Shown here one piece after another: positions 1-6,417 of a DNA stretch of 13,576 nucleotides. Both the position numbers and the translations under genes were made by a program. The notes below the pieces were generated by a model that did no database searches, was not told the origin of the DNA, and saw nothing but the letters and a program-made list of their open reading frames with translations. Every line of letters begins with the position of its first letter. Position 1 is the stretch's first letter. The stretch is taken from assembly GCA_021741945.1 (NCBI GenBank), contig JAIOWV010000028.1:1-13576 (forward strand), read 5' to 3'. This DNA comes from Pontimonas sp. (GTDB lineage: Bacteria > Actinomycetota > Actinomycetes > Actinomycetales > Microbacteriaceae).

Positions 1-509
1 CGGTCTGGCATGGCCCCGCTGAATCCGTCCCATGTCAGGATGAGTTCTTCGACCTAATATTCTGCTGGGCGGTTTTTGAGATACTCGACCAGCCAGCAGC
101 ACTCATTGAGTTCAATCGTATTCTCCGGCGGGATGGTGTAGCACTGATCACCGGGAAGAATAATCACTATCTGGCTGACGACGCCGAAGCACACGCGGCC
201 GAGAACGGTGCCCGGGAGAAAGGTTTTACTCAAACCTTCACCGACGTTCGGGCCCTCCGGGATCGGTTGAGTGATTTCGGGCTGGAATATGTGTCCGGTA
301 TTTCTTTCGCCCGCAGGGGCGATTTCGCTGGGCTTCGGTACTCCTCGCTGGAATCTCTCGCACCCGGCGATCGGTTTTATGAATTCGCGATTGCCGTGAG
401 GAAGGTTTCACCCCCAACCGCCGATGCCCAGTCATCCAAAGACTGGGCATCGGATTGTTCACTCAATTTTTCCGAGGGAATGGATCCCAGCCGCAAGGGG
501 TCACAGTGA
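1..509 (+). CDS. SAM-dependent class I methyltransferase, C-terminal part (5' end outside window)
   Basis: The frame is open from base 3 to the TGA at 507-509, about 168 residues, and it runs off the left edge, so the N-terminal SAM-binding glycine loop is not visible. What remains looks like the back half of a Rossmann methyltransferase of the Methyltransf_11 kind. FFDLIFCWAVFEILDQP fits the strand-4 acidic motif and following helix. It is followed by ALIEFNRILRRDGVALITG, the usual 'leader/report' strand where methyltransferases read R.LkPGG. The substrate cannot be read from this. The stop overlaps the GTG start of the next gene (GTGA at 506-509), so the two are probably translationally coupled. 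That partner is a polysaccharide-deacetylase-like protein, which suggests glycan or lipid-glycan modification; this is inference. The last 30 or so residues are low in recognisable structure. Confidence 0.75.
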   Translation, partial: VWHGPAESVPCQDEFFDLIFCWAVFEILDQPAALIEFNRILRRDGVALITGKNNHYLADDAEAHAAENGAREKGFTQTFTDVRALRDRLSDFGLEYVSGISFARRGDFAGLRYSSLESLAPGDRFYEFAIAVRKVSPPTADAQSSKDWASDCSLNFSEGMDPSRKGSQ

Positions 510-1816
510 CTAAACCGACTCTCTACGTTGTGCATTGTGTCGATACCGAAGGTCCGCTCGATGAGACCCTTCAGGCCACGTTCGACCGGATCGCAGCAAT
601 TTATGGACTGGATTTCGAGCCCACTCAAGAGAATTTGTTGATAATCCAGGCCGGCCAAGGCGTCCCGAGTGACCCAAAGTTGAGCAGCGAGCTGGCTGAA
701 GTGTTTAGTTCCGAGAATTTAAGCTACAACAGGACTCTCGAAGAGCTAGATGAGATGAACGACGTAGTGTTCTCGAATGCGTATCGTTCACGGTTTGTCG
801 ACGATCGTGGCAAAAAGTGGAGGATTTCATGGTTTTGTATGGACCACCTCCCCTACCCCTCCAATCCTCGCAACAAGCACCTAGGCCTTGGTCAGATTCA
901 CGACTATTACAACCGTCGACTGGCAGGGAACCCGTCGATAAGTGACGAAATTCAATTCCATTTCCATCCACGATCGATCGCTAACGACCCGATCGCCGCC
1001 GCCACGAGCTACGGCAACTCTTACCCCGAGCTTCTTTCTACGCTGGCATTTCGACTGATAAATTTCGGCTGGTTCCCTGTCGCTTTCCGTCCTGGATTCC
1101 ACTCGATCAGACCAGATTCTCATCTGTTCCTTGAACAGTGGTTTCCGATCGATTTCAGTAACCAGTTCCATGAAGAAGAAAGTTCGCAACCAGACCTGGG
1201 TGGAGGGCGTTTCGGGGATTGGCGGTTTGCCCCCGCGTCCTGGAGGGGTTATCGCCCAAGTCTTGTCGATTACCAGCAACCTGGAGAACTGAGACGTAGG
1301 ACTTTCCGGTGCCTCAACCTAGGGACACGTCATCGATTATTGTCCAAGCAGCATGTCCGGCAGACATTCACCGAGGCTGTCCAGCTCGGGGCCGCGGTCC
1401 TCGCGTTCACCGACCACGATTTCAGAGACATTAGGCCAGACATTGAGAAGGTTAATTCTTGGCTTGACGAGTTGCGAAGTGAGTTTCCGACTGCCGAAGT
1501 CAGGTTTGCAACTGCGTCGGAAGTCGGCAAAATTTTTGCTGAAGAGCAGCCAGAAATAGCATTCTCTGTCAACCTAGAGGCCAAGCGCCTTGAGGTACGC
1601 CTTGAGAGAGGCTCTCCTTTTTCGCACCAACCGTTCCTCGCAATCAAGACCACCGAGGACACATACCACTCAGACAATTTCGATCGAGGCACGCGCCCTG
1701 GAGAGTGGCACTACACGTTTGACGAGACCACGTTCCCGCTTTCCAGCGTCGCTCAAGTTGGAGTCGCAATGACTGGCGAGAATGCAAGCGTCCACACGGT
1801 CGTGATTGACACCTAG
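506..1816 (+). CDS. polysaccharide deacetylase-like (NodB/glycoside hydrolase-deacetylase superfamily) protein
   Basis: I chose the GTG at 506 (436 residues): AAGGGG lies just upstream, the start overlaps the previous stop as GTGA, and the product then begins directly with the first beta strand. An ATG-like start at 455 would add 17 residues lying inside the upstream gene. Features resembling the NodB-type barrel are HCVDTEGP (Asp13, Glu15), FHFHP (His152 and His154), RPGFHS (195-200), and a late segment AFTDHDF followed by a helix and RFATASEV. These are the right kinds of residue for a metal-binding deacetylase, but spacing from classical NodB is loose, so activity is inferred. The last 80 or so residues look beta-rich and may be a separate domain. 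No signal peptide is seen, so it probably acts in the cytoplasm on a precursor sugar. It is the last gene of its operon and converges on the GNAT gene 18 bases away. Confidence 0.6.
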   Translation: MTKPTLYVVHCVDTEGPLDETLQATFDRIAAIYGLDFEPTQENLLIIQAGQGVPSDPKLSSELAEVFSSENLSYNRTLEELDEMNDVVFSNAYRSRFVDDRGKKWRISWFCMDHLPYPSNPRNKHLGLGQIHDYYNRRLAGNPSISDEIQFHFHPRSIANDPIAAATSYGNSYPELLSTLAFRLINFGWFPVAFRPGFHSIRPDSHLFLEQWFPIDFSNQFHEEESSQPDLGGGRFGDWRFAPASWRGYRPSLVDYQQPGELRRRTFRCLNLGTRHRLLSKQHVRQTFTEAVQLGAAVLAFTDHDFRDIRPDIEKVNSWLDELRSEFPTAEVRFATASEVGKIFAEEQPEIAFSVNLEAKRLEVRLERGSPFSHQPFLAIKTTEDTYHSDNFDRGTRPGEWHYTFDETTFPLSSVAQVGVAMTGENASVHTVVIDT

Positions 1817-1828
1817 GGCAGGGCTAAC

Positions 1829-1859
1829 CGAAAACTAGAGCGGGAGCAAGCTCCGCTCT
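1829..1859 (-). terminator. intrinsic terminator of the rplA-GNAT transcript
   Basis: On the minus strand AGAGCGGAGC pairs with GCTCCCGCTCT across a TT loop with one bulged base, followed by AGTTTTC. The hairpin covers the last codons and the stop of the GNAT gene. It ends the minus-strand ribosomal operon before the convergent deacetylase-like gene. The U-tract is short, so efficiency is uncertain. Confidence 0.65.
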
Positions 1860-2374
1860 CTCACGTAATCGGCTTCCATGGAGTCTCCCACCTGAAAAAA
1901 GCGTGTCCCGCGTAGAACAAACCCCTGCTTTTCATAGAAACGGTTTGCTCGGACGTTTTGTTGGTTTACCCCAAGCCACACAGATCCGGCCCCAGAGTTC
2001 GCAGCTTCGGTAATCGCTATGTCCATGAGAGCTTCGGCCACACCAGTGCCGTGGTGTGACTCGTGGACATAGATTTTCGATAACTCCACAGTCGGACGCA
2101 CCACGACCGCGGCCTGAATATCAGGATCAGTGGGTTCGCCGTGGACGGCCATGGCGTAGCCCACAGGTTGTCCGTCTTCTTCCGCCAGCCACAGGCGGTT
2201 GGCGGGGCTTGTGAGATACCGCTCAAACGAATGCTCAGACAACGACGTCTCGATAAAGAGCGCGATGTTGGCCTCCGTGGTGCCCGGAGGGCACGCCAGA
2301 GCGAAGGTGGCAGCAGCCACAGAAGCCAGGGCAGGAGCATCGGCGGGGGCTGCCCGCCGAATGCTCACCGACAC
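1835..2374 (-). CDS. GNAT family N-acetyltransferase
   Basis: 179 residues, the usual size of a single-domain GNAT. It begins SIRRAAPADAPALASV, the typical first strand and helix of the family. Motif A is LSKIYVHESHHGTGVAEALM, carrying the acetyl-CoA pyrophosphate loop as HGTGVA, with His where Gln or Arg is usual. Then come the motif B strand VWLGVNQQN and the helix RANRFYEKQGF that closes the CoA site. GTG is the start, with AGGAA five to six bases upstream. It lies only 8 bases after the rplA stop, so it is very likely co-transcribed with the L11-L1 operon. That position could suggest acetylation of a ribosomal protein or another translation-linked target, but the motifs do not show the substrate and a small-molecule acetyltransferase is equally possible. 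Confidence 0.88.
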   Translation of the reverse strand: MSVSIRRAAPADAPALASVAAATFALACPPGTTEANIALFIETSLSEHSFERYLTSPANRLWLAEEDGQPVGYAMAVHGEPTDPDIQAAVVVRPTVELSKIYVHESHHGTGVAEALMDIAITEAANSGAGSVWLGVNQQNVRANRFYEKQGFVLRGTRFFQVGDSMEADYVRERSLLPL

Positions 2375-2382
2375 TGAGTTTC

Positions 2383-3072
2383 CTAGAGCGCAGTCACATC
2401 CAAAGGAATGCCAGGACCAAAGGTGGTCGACATGGCTGCCTTCTGGATGTAGCGACCCTTCGAGGATGAGGGCTTCAAACGCTGGATTTCTTCAAACGCA
2501 GCGCGGAAGTTCTCGAGAAGCTGGTCCTCGCTGAAGCTTGCCTTGCCAATCACGAAGTGCATGTTGGCGTGCTTGTCGAGCTTGAACTCAATCTTTCCGC
2601 CTTTGATGTCGGCAACAGCCTTGCCCACATCAGGAGTCACGGTGCCGGTCTTGGGGTTTGGCATCAGGCCGCGAGGACCCAGGACCTTACCGAGGGTTCC
2701 GACCTTACCCATGAGCTCAGGGGTTGAGACAGCCGAGTCAAAGTTGGTGTAACCACCGGCGACCTTCTCGATGAGTTCGTCGCCACCGACCTCGTCGGCG
2801 CCAGCTGCCAGGGCAGCCTCCGCTGCAGGGCCGGTTGCGAACACGAGAACGCGCGCAACCTTTCCGGTTCCGTGGGGCAGGCTGACGGTGCCACGCACCA
2901 TCTGGTCTGCTTTGCGCTGGTCGACACCAAGCTTGATCGCAACCTCAACGGTGGAATCAAACTTGGCGGAGCTGGTCTTCTTGGCCAGTGCTACTGCGTC
3001 ACCTGGGGCATAGAAGTCGCCCTCGGTGATCAGGGCCTTGGCCGCGGTGTATGCCTTAGATTTTGTTGCCAT
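2383..3072 (-). CDS. rplA: 50S ribosomal protein L1
   Basis: 229 residues, normal for bacterial L1, which builds the mobile L1 stalk on 23S rRNA and in many bacteria represses its own operon by binding its leader. The family signature is clear: LGPRGLMPNPKTGTVT, then a C-terminal domain ending in GRYIQKAAMSTTFGPGIPLD. The start is the ATG at 3072 (MATKSKAY) with CGGAGA upstream; the frame stays open 15 codons further up, but that stretch is intergenic and does not look like L1. It follows rplK after a 72-base spacer with a small hairpin (3107-3121), and the GNAT gene follows it closely. Confidence 0.98.
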   Translation of the reverse strand: MATKSKAYTAAKALITEGDFYAPGDAVALAKKTSSAKFDSTVEVAIKLGVDQRKADQMVRGTVSLPHGTGKVARVLVFATGPAAEAALAAGADEVGGDELIEKVAGGYTNFDSAVSTPELMGKVGTLGKVLGPRGLMPNPKTGTVTPDVGKAVADIKGGKIEFKLDKHANMHFVIGKASFSEDQLLENFRAAFEEIQRLKPSSSKGRYIQKAAMSTTFGPGIPLDVTAL

Positions 3073-3106
3073 TGTGTATCTCCGATTACTCGAGTTCGCG
3101 GTAGCT

Positions 3107-3121
3107 GAGCGTGGCACGCTC
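3107..3121 (-). other. small hairpin in the rplK-rplA spacer
   Basis: GAGCGT and ACGCTC form a perfect 6-bp stem around a 3-base loop, roughly midway between the rplK stop and the rplA ribosome site. Flanking GCGG and CCGC on the minus strand could extend it. There is no U-tract, so it is more likely an mRNA processing or stability element, or a protein-binding site, than a terminator. Confidence 0.45.
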
Positions 3122-3144
3122 TCCCGCTAGAAAAAGGGTGGACG

Positions 3145-3567
3145 TTAGCCGACGGTGATGCCCATGCTGCGGGCAGTGCCTTCGATGATCTTGGCGGCAG
3201 CCTCGATGTCGTTAGCGTTCAAGTCAGATTGCTTCTGCTCTGCGATTTGGCGAACCTGCGCAGGGGTGATGTTGGCGACCTTGTTGGTGTGAGGGACTCC
3301 AGAGCCCTTCTTCACACCGGCTGCCTTCTTGATGAGCTCAGCTGCGGGAGGCGTCTTCAACACAAAAGTGAAGGAGCGGTCCTCATAGACGGAGATCTCG
3401 ACCGGAATCACGTTTCCGCGCTGGTCTTGCGTTGCCTGGTTGTAGGCGTTGCAGAACTCCATGATGTTTACACCGTGCTGACCGAGAGCCGGTCCCACGG
3501 GGGGCGCGGGGTTAGCAGCGCCTGCCTGAATTTGGAGCTTGATTAAGCCCACTACTTTCTTTGCCAT
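3145..3567 (-). CDS. rplK: 50S ribosomal protein L11
   Basis: 140 residues, the usual length. L11 forms the base of the L7/L12 stalk with 23S rRNA helices 43-44 (GTPase-associated centre) and is the target site region of thiopeptides. The N-domain carries KLQIQAGAANPAPPVGPALGQHG and NIMEFCNAYN; the C-domain carries the RNA-binding stretch KKGSGVPHTNKV and ends DIEAAAKIIEGTARSMGITV. The ATG is preceded by AAGGA. nusG is 83 bases upstream and rplA 72 bases downstream, the standard secE-nusG-rplK-rplA order. Regulation may act through the hairpins in the 3587-3634 leader. Confidence 0.98.
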   Translation of the reverse strand: MAKKVVGLIKLQIQAGAANPAPPVGPALGQHGVNIMEFCNAYNQATQDQRGNVIPVEISVYEDRSFTFVLKTPPAAELIKKAAGVKKGSGVPHTNKVANITPAQVRQIAEQKQSDLNANDIEAAAKIIEGTARSMGITVG

Positions 3568-3586
3568 TGTTTTTCCTTCATTTCTC

Positions 3587-3634
3587 GAGCATGACCGACT
3601 TGGTCATGCGCTCCCGCGCATCCGGCAAATCCGG
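3587..3634 (-). promoter_or_regulatory. structured leader between nusG and rplK (candidate L1 or other autoregulatory element)
   Basis: Three adjacent stem-loops can be drawn on the minus strand. CCGG/CCGG closes a 5-base loop (3622-3634). ATGCGC-GGGA-GCGCAT is a 6-bp stem capped by a GNRA-type tetraloop (3606-3621). GCATGACC-AAGTC-GGTCATGC is an 8-bp stem (3589-3609), extendable to 11 bp through GAG/CTC with one bulge (3587-3613). The second and third share bases 3606-3613, so they exclude each other. Known biology: ribosomal protein L1 represses the L11-L1 operon through a leader site in many bacteria. Whether this leader mimics the 23S site was not shown. Confidence 0.5.
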
Positions 3635-3650
3635 TGTGCGGTGGTCTGTG

Positions 3651-4592
3651 TTAGAGCTTGGTGACTTGGTCAAACCCAAGCTCAACCGGGGTTTCTCTCT
3701 CGAAGAGCGAGACCAGCACCGTGAGCTTACCGCTTTCAGGTTTGATCTCGTTAATGGTTCCAGGAAGCCCAGCGAAGGACCCCTCCTTGATGGTGATGGT
3801 TTCGCCAACCTCGAAGTCGACCTCTGCGGGGAGCATGCGGGAGACGCCGCCACCCACAGAAATCGCAGCACCCTTGATGGGTGCGACATCGGCAACCGGC
3901 ACCGTGGACTTGAGCATGGTGAAGGCTTCTTCGAACCGCAAGGGGGTCGGGTTGTGGGCGTTGCCCACGAACCCGGTCACTCCGGGGGTGTGACGAACTG
4001 TAGACCAGCTGTCTTCGTTCAAGTCCAAGCGCACCAGTACGTAGCTGGGAATGCGAACACGGGTGACCAGCTTGCGCTGACCGTTCTTGATTTCAACGAC
4101 GTCTTCCATCGGCACCTGGACTTCAAAAATGTAGTCCTCCATGCCAAGGGACGTACGACGGTTCTCGATGTTCTGCTTCACACGCTTTTCAAAACCGGCG
4201 TAGGAGTGCACGACGTACCACTTGCCAGGCTTGCGACGAAGCTCGGTGCGGAACTCGGCATAGGGGTCCTCTTCAGCTGCGGTGTCATCAGCGTGGGTGT
4301 CAGCCTCGTCATCCGTGGCCTCCACAGCAGCATCTGCCTCTTCTGGCGAATCAATGTCGAGAGCGTCCTCCACCTCAGCACCGGCCTCAGGGTCGATGGC
4401 GTCCTCCAGGGACTCCAATGTCTCGTCGACGACAACTTCGGAGTCGTCAATGACGTGCATGGCAAGGGTTTCAGCGGCGGCCGACTCAGCCTCTTGTTCC
4501 TGCAGGGGCATGCCCTCCTGAGCCTCATCCTCTTCAGAGGACTGCTCTGCTGCAGTCGCAAGGTCGATATCGCGGGCCATATCTTCAGACAC
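3651..4592 (-). CDS. nusG: transcription termination/antitermination factor NusG
   Basis: 313 residues. Residues 1-120 or so are an acidic, low-complexity extension rich in Glu, Asp and Ala, as is usual for actinobacterial NusG and absent from E. coli NusG (181 residues). The NGN domain begins at KPGKWYVVHSYAGFEKRVKQ (from about 121) and includes VLVRLDLNEDSWSTVRHTPGVTGFVG. A KOW domain follows at 260-313 (FEVGETITIKEGSFAGLPG, then SLFERETPVEL). NusG binds RNA polymerase beta' and, through KOW, Rho or ribosomal S10. The start is GTG at 4592 (SEDMARD), with a weak purine-rich AGAGAGAA upstream; the ATG four codons in (4580) is an alternative. secE is 35 bases upstream. Confidence 0.96.
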   Translation of the reverse strand: MSEDMARDIDLATAAEQSSEEDEAQEGMPLQEQEAESAAAETLAMHVIDDSEVVVDETLESLEDAIDPEAGAEVEDALDIDSPEEADAAVEATDDEADTHADDTAAEEDPYAEFRTELRRKPGKWYVVHSYAGFEKRVKQNIENRRTSLGMEDYIFEVQVPMEDVVEIKNGQRKLVTRVRIPSYVLVRLDLNEDSWSTVRHTPGVTGFVGNAHNPTPLRFEEAFTMLKSTVPVADVAPIKGAAISVGGGVSRMLPAEVDFEVGETITIKEGSFAGLPGTINEIKPESGKLTVLVSLFERETPVELGFDQVTKL

Positions 4593-4627
4593 TGTGTTCT
4601 CTCTCTTCTTTACTAATCTGCGGTCGA

Positions 4628-4909
4628 CTACCCAAAGAGGGCGCGGCCGTCACCAAAAATCCATGAGACTCCCCAACCAAAGAGGAGGTCCAACACTGAA
4701 ACAAACGCCATCATGATGATCACGAACACCAACACCACCAGGGTGTAGTTGACCAGTTCTTTTCTCGTCGGGGTGACCACTTTGCCAAGCTCATCAATGA
4801 CCTGGCGCAAGAACAGCACAAACCGAGCCCAGCCTCCGCGACGGTTGTCGCGGTCGCGCTTAGCTTTACCGACGAGGTCTTCGCCGGATTCTTCTAGTGC
4901 ATTGCTCAC
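4628..4909 (-). CDS. secE: protein translocase subunit SecE
   Basis: 93 residues. SecE is the small clamp subunit of the SecYEG channel in the plasma membrane. The pattern fits the single-membrane-span form: a charged N-terminus (GKAKRDRDNRRGG), an amphipathic helix ARFVLFLRQVIDELGKVV, the conserved TPTRKELVNYT turn, and one hydrophobic helix at about 53-78. The start is the GTG at 4909, with GAAGGA six bases upstream. The frame is open up to 4990, but that extension would read through the tRNA-Trp gene, so it is rejected. tRNA-Trp lies 54 bases upstream on the same strand and nusG 35 bases downstream, which suggests one primary transcript. Confidence 0.95.
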   Translation of the reverse strand: MSNALEESGEDLVGKAKRDRDNRRGGWARFVLFLRQVIDELGKVVTPTRKELVNYTLVVLVFVIIMMAFVSVLDLLFGWGVSWIFGDGRALFG

Positions 4910-4963
4910 GGTGTTCCTTCTTGTGTCATAACTTGGGGACTCTCTCCTGCCGGAGCGAGTTCG

Positions 4964-5036
4964 CAGGGCGGACAGGACTCGAACCTGCAACCTGCGGTTT
5001 TGGAGACCGCTGCTCTACCAATTGAGCCACCGCCCT
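4964..5036 (-). tRNA. tRNA-Trp (anticodon CCA)
   Basis: 73 bases fold as a complete cloverleaf. The acceptor AGGGCGG pairs with CCGCCCT, the D arm is GCTC..GAGC, the anticodon arm GCGGT-CTCCAAA-ACCGC has CCA at 5003-5001, and the T arm is GCAGG-TTCGAGT-CCTGT. The discriminator is G and the CCA tail is not encoded. It sits directly ahead of secE-nusG-rplK-rplA, a gene order known from other actinobacteria including Mycobacterium. Confidence 0.97.
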
Positions 5037-5119
5037 ACAGCGCAAAATCTGGCGTCAGAGGCCTCGCTGGTGACCATCCTGAAAAGACTTTCCGGGCACA
5101 GCAAAGCTTGGCAGATTTC

Positions 5120-5153
5120 AACCACCGCCCACCAGTGTAGGTGGGCGGTGGTT
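5120..5153. repeat. perfect 14-bp inverted repeat in the tRNA-Trp / aminotransferase divergent spacer
   Basis: AACCACCGCCCACC and GGTGGGCGGTGGTT flank a 6-base loop (AGTGTA). The plus strand continues TCTTTAG, a poor U-tract, and the minus strand continues GAAATC. It looks like a strong terminator stem but stands upstream of both flanking genes, so it does not close either one. It could be an insulator, a leader or attenuator element, or the end of an unrecognised small transcript. Its stem resembles that of the 9344-9378 terminator (shared CCGCCCACC). Confidence 0.7.
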
Positions 5154-5190
5154 CTTTAGCAAAGGCGTATACCTGCTACCCACCAGAGCT

Positions 5191-6417
5191 GTGTACCCTG
5201 TGAGCGTGACTTCGAAGCCAGCCACCATTTCCAAGCGCATTGCGTCCATTGCCGAATCCGCAACCCTCAAGGTTGATGCGAAGGCCAAAGCCCTTCAGGC
5301 ACAGGGTCGACCGGTAATCAGTTTCGCCGCTGGCGAGCCCGACTTTGCAACCCCCGCACACGTCGTCGAGGCCGCCCTTGCCGCCGTGAAGGACCCCAAG
5401 AACCACCGCTATACGCCAGCAGCAGGCTTGCCCGCCCTCCGCGAGGCAATCGCTGCGAAGACGCTACGTGATAGCGGGTGGGCTGTTGAGCCCAGTCAAG
5501 TTGTCGTCACCAACGGTGGGAAACAGGCCGTCTACCAAGCGTGCGCGACCATCCTTGATCCGGGTGACGAGTTCTTGCTCCCCACCCCCTACTGGACTAC
5601 CTACCCTGAAGCGATTGCATTAGCCGGCGGTGTTCCAGTCGAAGTCTTCGCTGGAGCAGACCAGGACTACAAAGTCACGGTCGAACAGCTCGAGGCCGCG
5701 AGGACGCCGAAGACCAAGGCGCTACTGTTTGTCTCTCCCTCGAACCCCACCGGTGCGGTCATGACCCATGACGAGACCAAAGCCATCGGCGAGTGGGCAG
5801 CCAAGCACGGTCTCTGGGTCATCGCCGATGAGATTTACCAGAACCTCGTCTATGACGAGGGTGTTGACCACGCTGTGTCGATCATCGAGGCGGTGCCAGC
5901 CCTGGCCGATCGCTGCATTCTGGTCAACGGTGTGGCAAAGACCTACGCGATGACAGGGTGGCGCCTGGGCTGGATGGTAGGTCCGAAACCAGCGATGAGC
6001 GCAGCAGCGAATCTGCAGTCTCACCTCTCCAGCAACGTCTCCAACATTTCCCAGCTTGCCGCCCTCGCAGCCCTGACCGGGGACCAAACAGCGGCAAAGA
6101 CCATGCGCGACGCCTTCAACAAAAGGCGTCGCGTGATTGTCGATGGTCTAAACGCCATTGAAGGCATTGTTTGCCCAGAACCCATGGGTGCGTTTTATGT
6201 GTATCCCGATGTCACCGGCCTACTTGGCACAGAGTGGGCCGGGCGCATGGCAAACACCTCATTGGAGCTTGCCGACATCATCTTGGATGAATGCGAAGTC
6301 GCTGCAGTGCCGGGTGAAGCCTTTGGCCCGAGCGGCTATCTCCGGTTTAGCTATGCCCTAGGCGACGCGGACCTGGCCGAGGGAATCGCCCGGCTCCAGA
6401 AGTTCTTCCACCGCTAA
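5191..6417 (+). CDS. aspC: PLP-dependent aminotransferase, class I fold type I (aspartate aminotransferase-like)
   Basis: 408 residues from the GTG at 5191. The GTGs at 5200 and 5206 are also possible, and no strong ribosome site separates them; a short-leader or leaderless start is conceivable. The fold is clear: ISFAAGEPDFATP and NHRYTPAAGLPALREAIA at the N-terminus, TNGGKQAVYQA, PTPYWTTYPEAI, SPSNPTGAVM, IADEIYQNLVYD, and the Schiff-base lysine in NGVAKTYAMTGWRLGW (Lys250). C-terminal features are GAFYVYPDV and the substrate-carboxylate Arg in YLRFSYA. This is the Ib aspartate aminotransferase type, which makes aspartate from oxaloacetate and glutamate. Exact amino-donor specificity is not certain, and some relatives use aromatic substrates or prephenate. 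It converges on murB, sharing bases 6414-6417, so the two transcripts must overlap. Confidence 0.9.
   Translation: MYPVSVTSKPATISKRIASIAESATLKVDAKAKALQAQGRPVISFAAGEPDFATPAHVVEAALAAVKDPKNHRYTPAAGLPALREAIAAKTLRDSGWAVEPSQVVVTNGGKQAVYQACATILDPGDEFLLPTPYWTTYPEAIALAGGVPVEVFAGADQDYKVTVEQLEAARTPKTKALLFVSPSNPTGAVMTHDETKAIGEWAAKHGLWVIADEIYQNLVYDEGVDHAVSIIEAVPALADRCILVNGVAKTYAMTGWRLGWMVGPKPAMSAAANLQSHLSSNVSNISQLAALAALTGDQTAAKTMRDAFNKRRRVIVDGLNAIEGIVCPEPMGAFYVYPDVTGLLGTEWAGRMANTSLELADIILDECEVAAVPGEAFGPSGYLRFSYALGDADLAEGIARLQKFFHR

Noticed and set aside
3561..4616. A 351-residue plus-strand open frame opposite nusG
   Set aside because: It lies antisense to nusG, whose NGN and KOW domains are unambiguous. 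The antisense translation has no recognisable domain; it is a coding shadow.
4910..4990. An N-terminal extension of secE
   Set aside because: It would translate part of tRNA-Trp, and the SecE-like sequence with a good ribosome site starts at the GTG at 4909.
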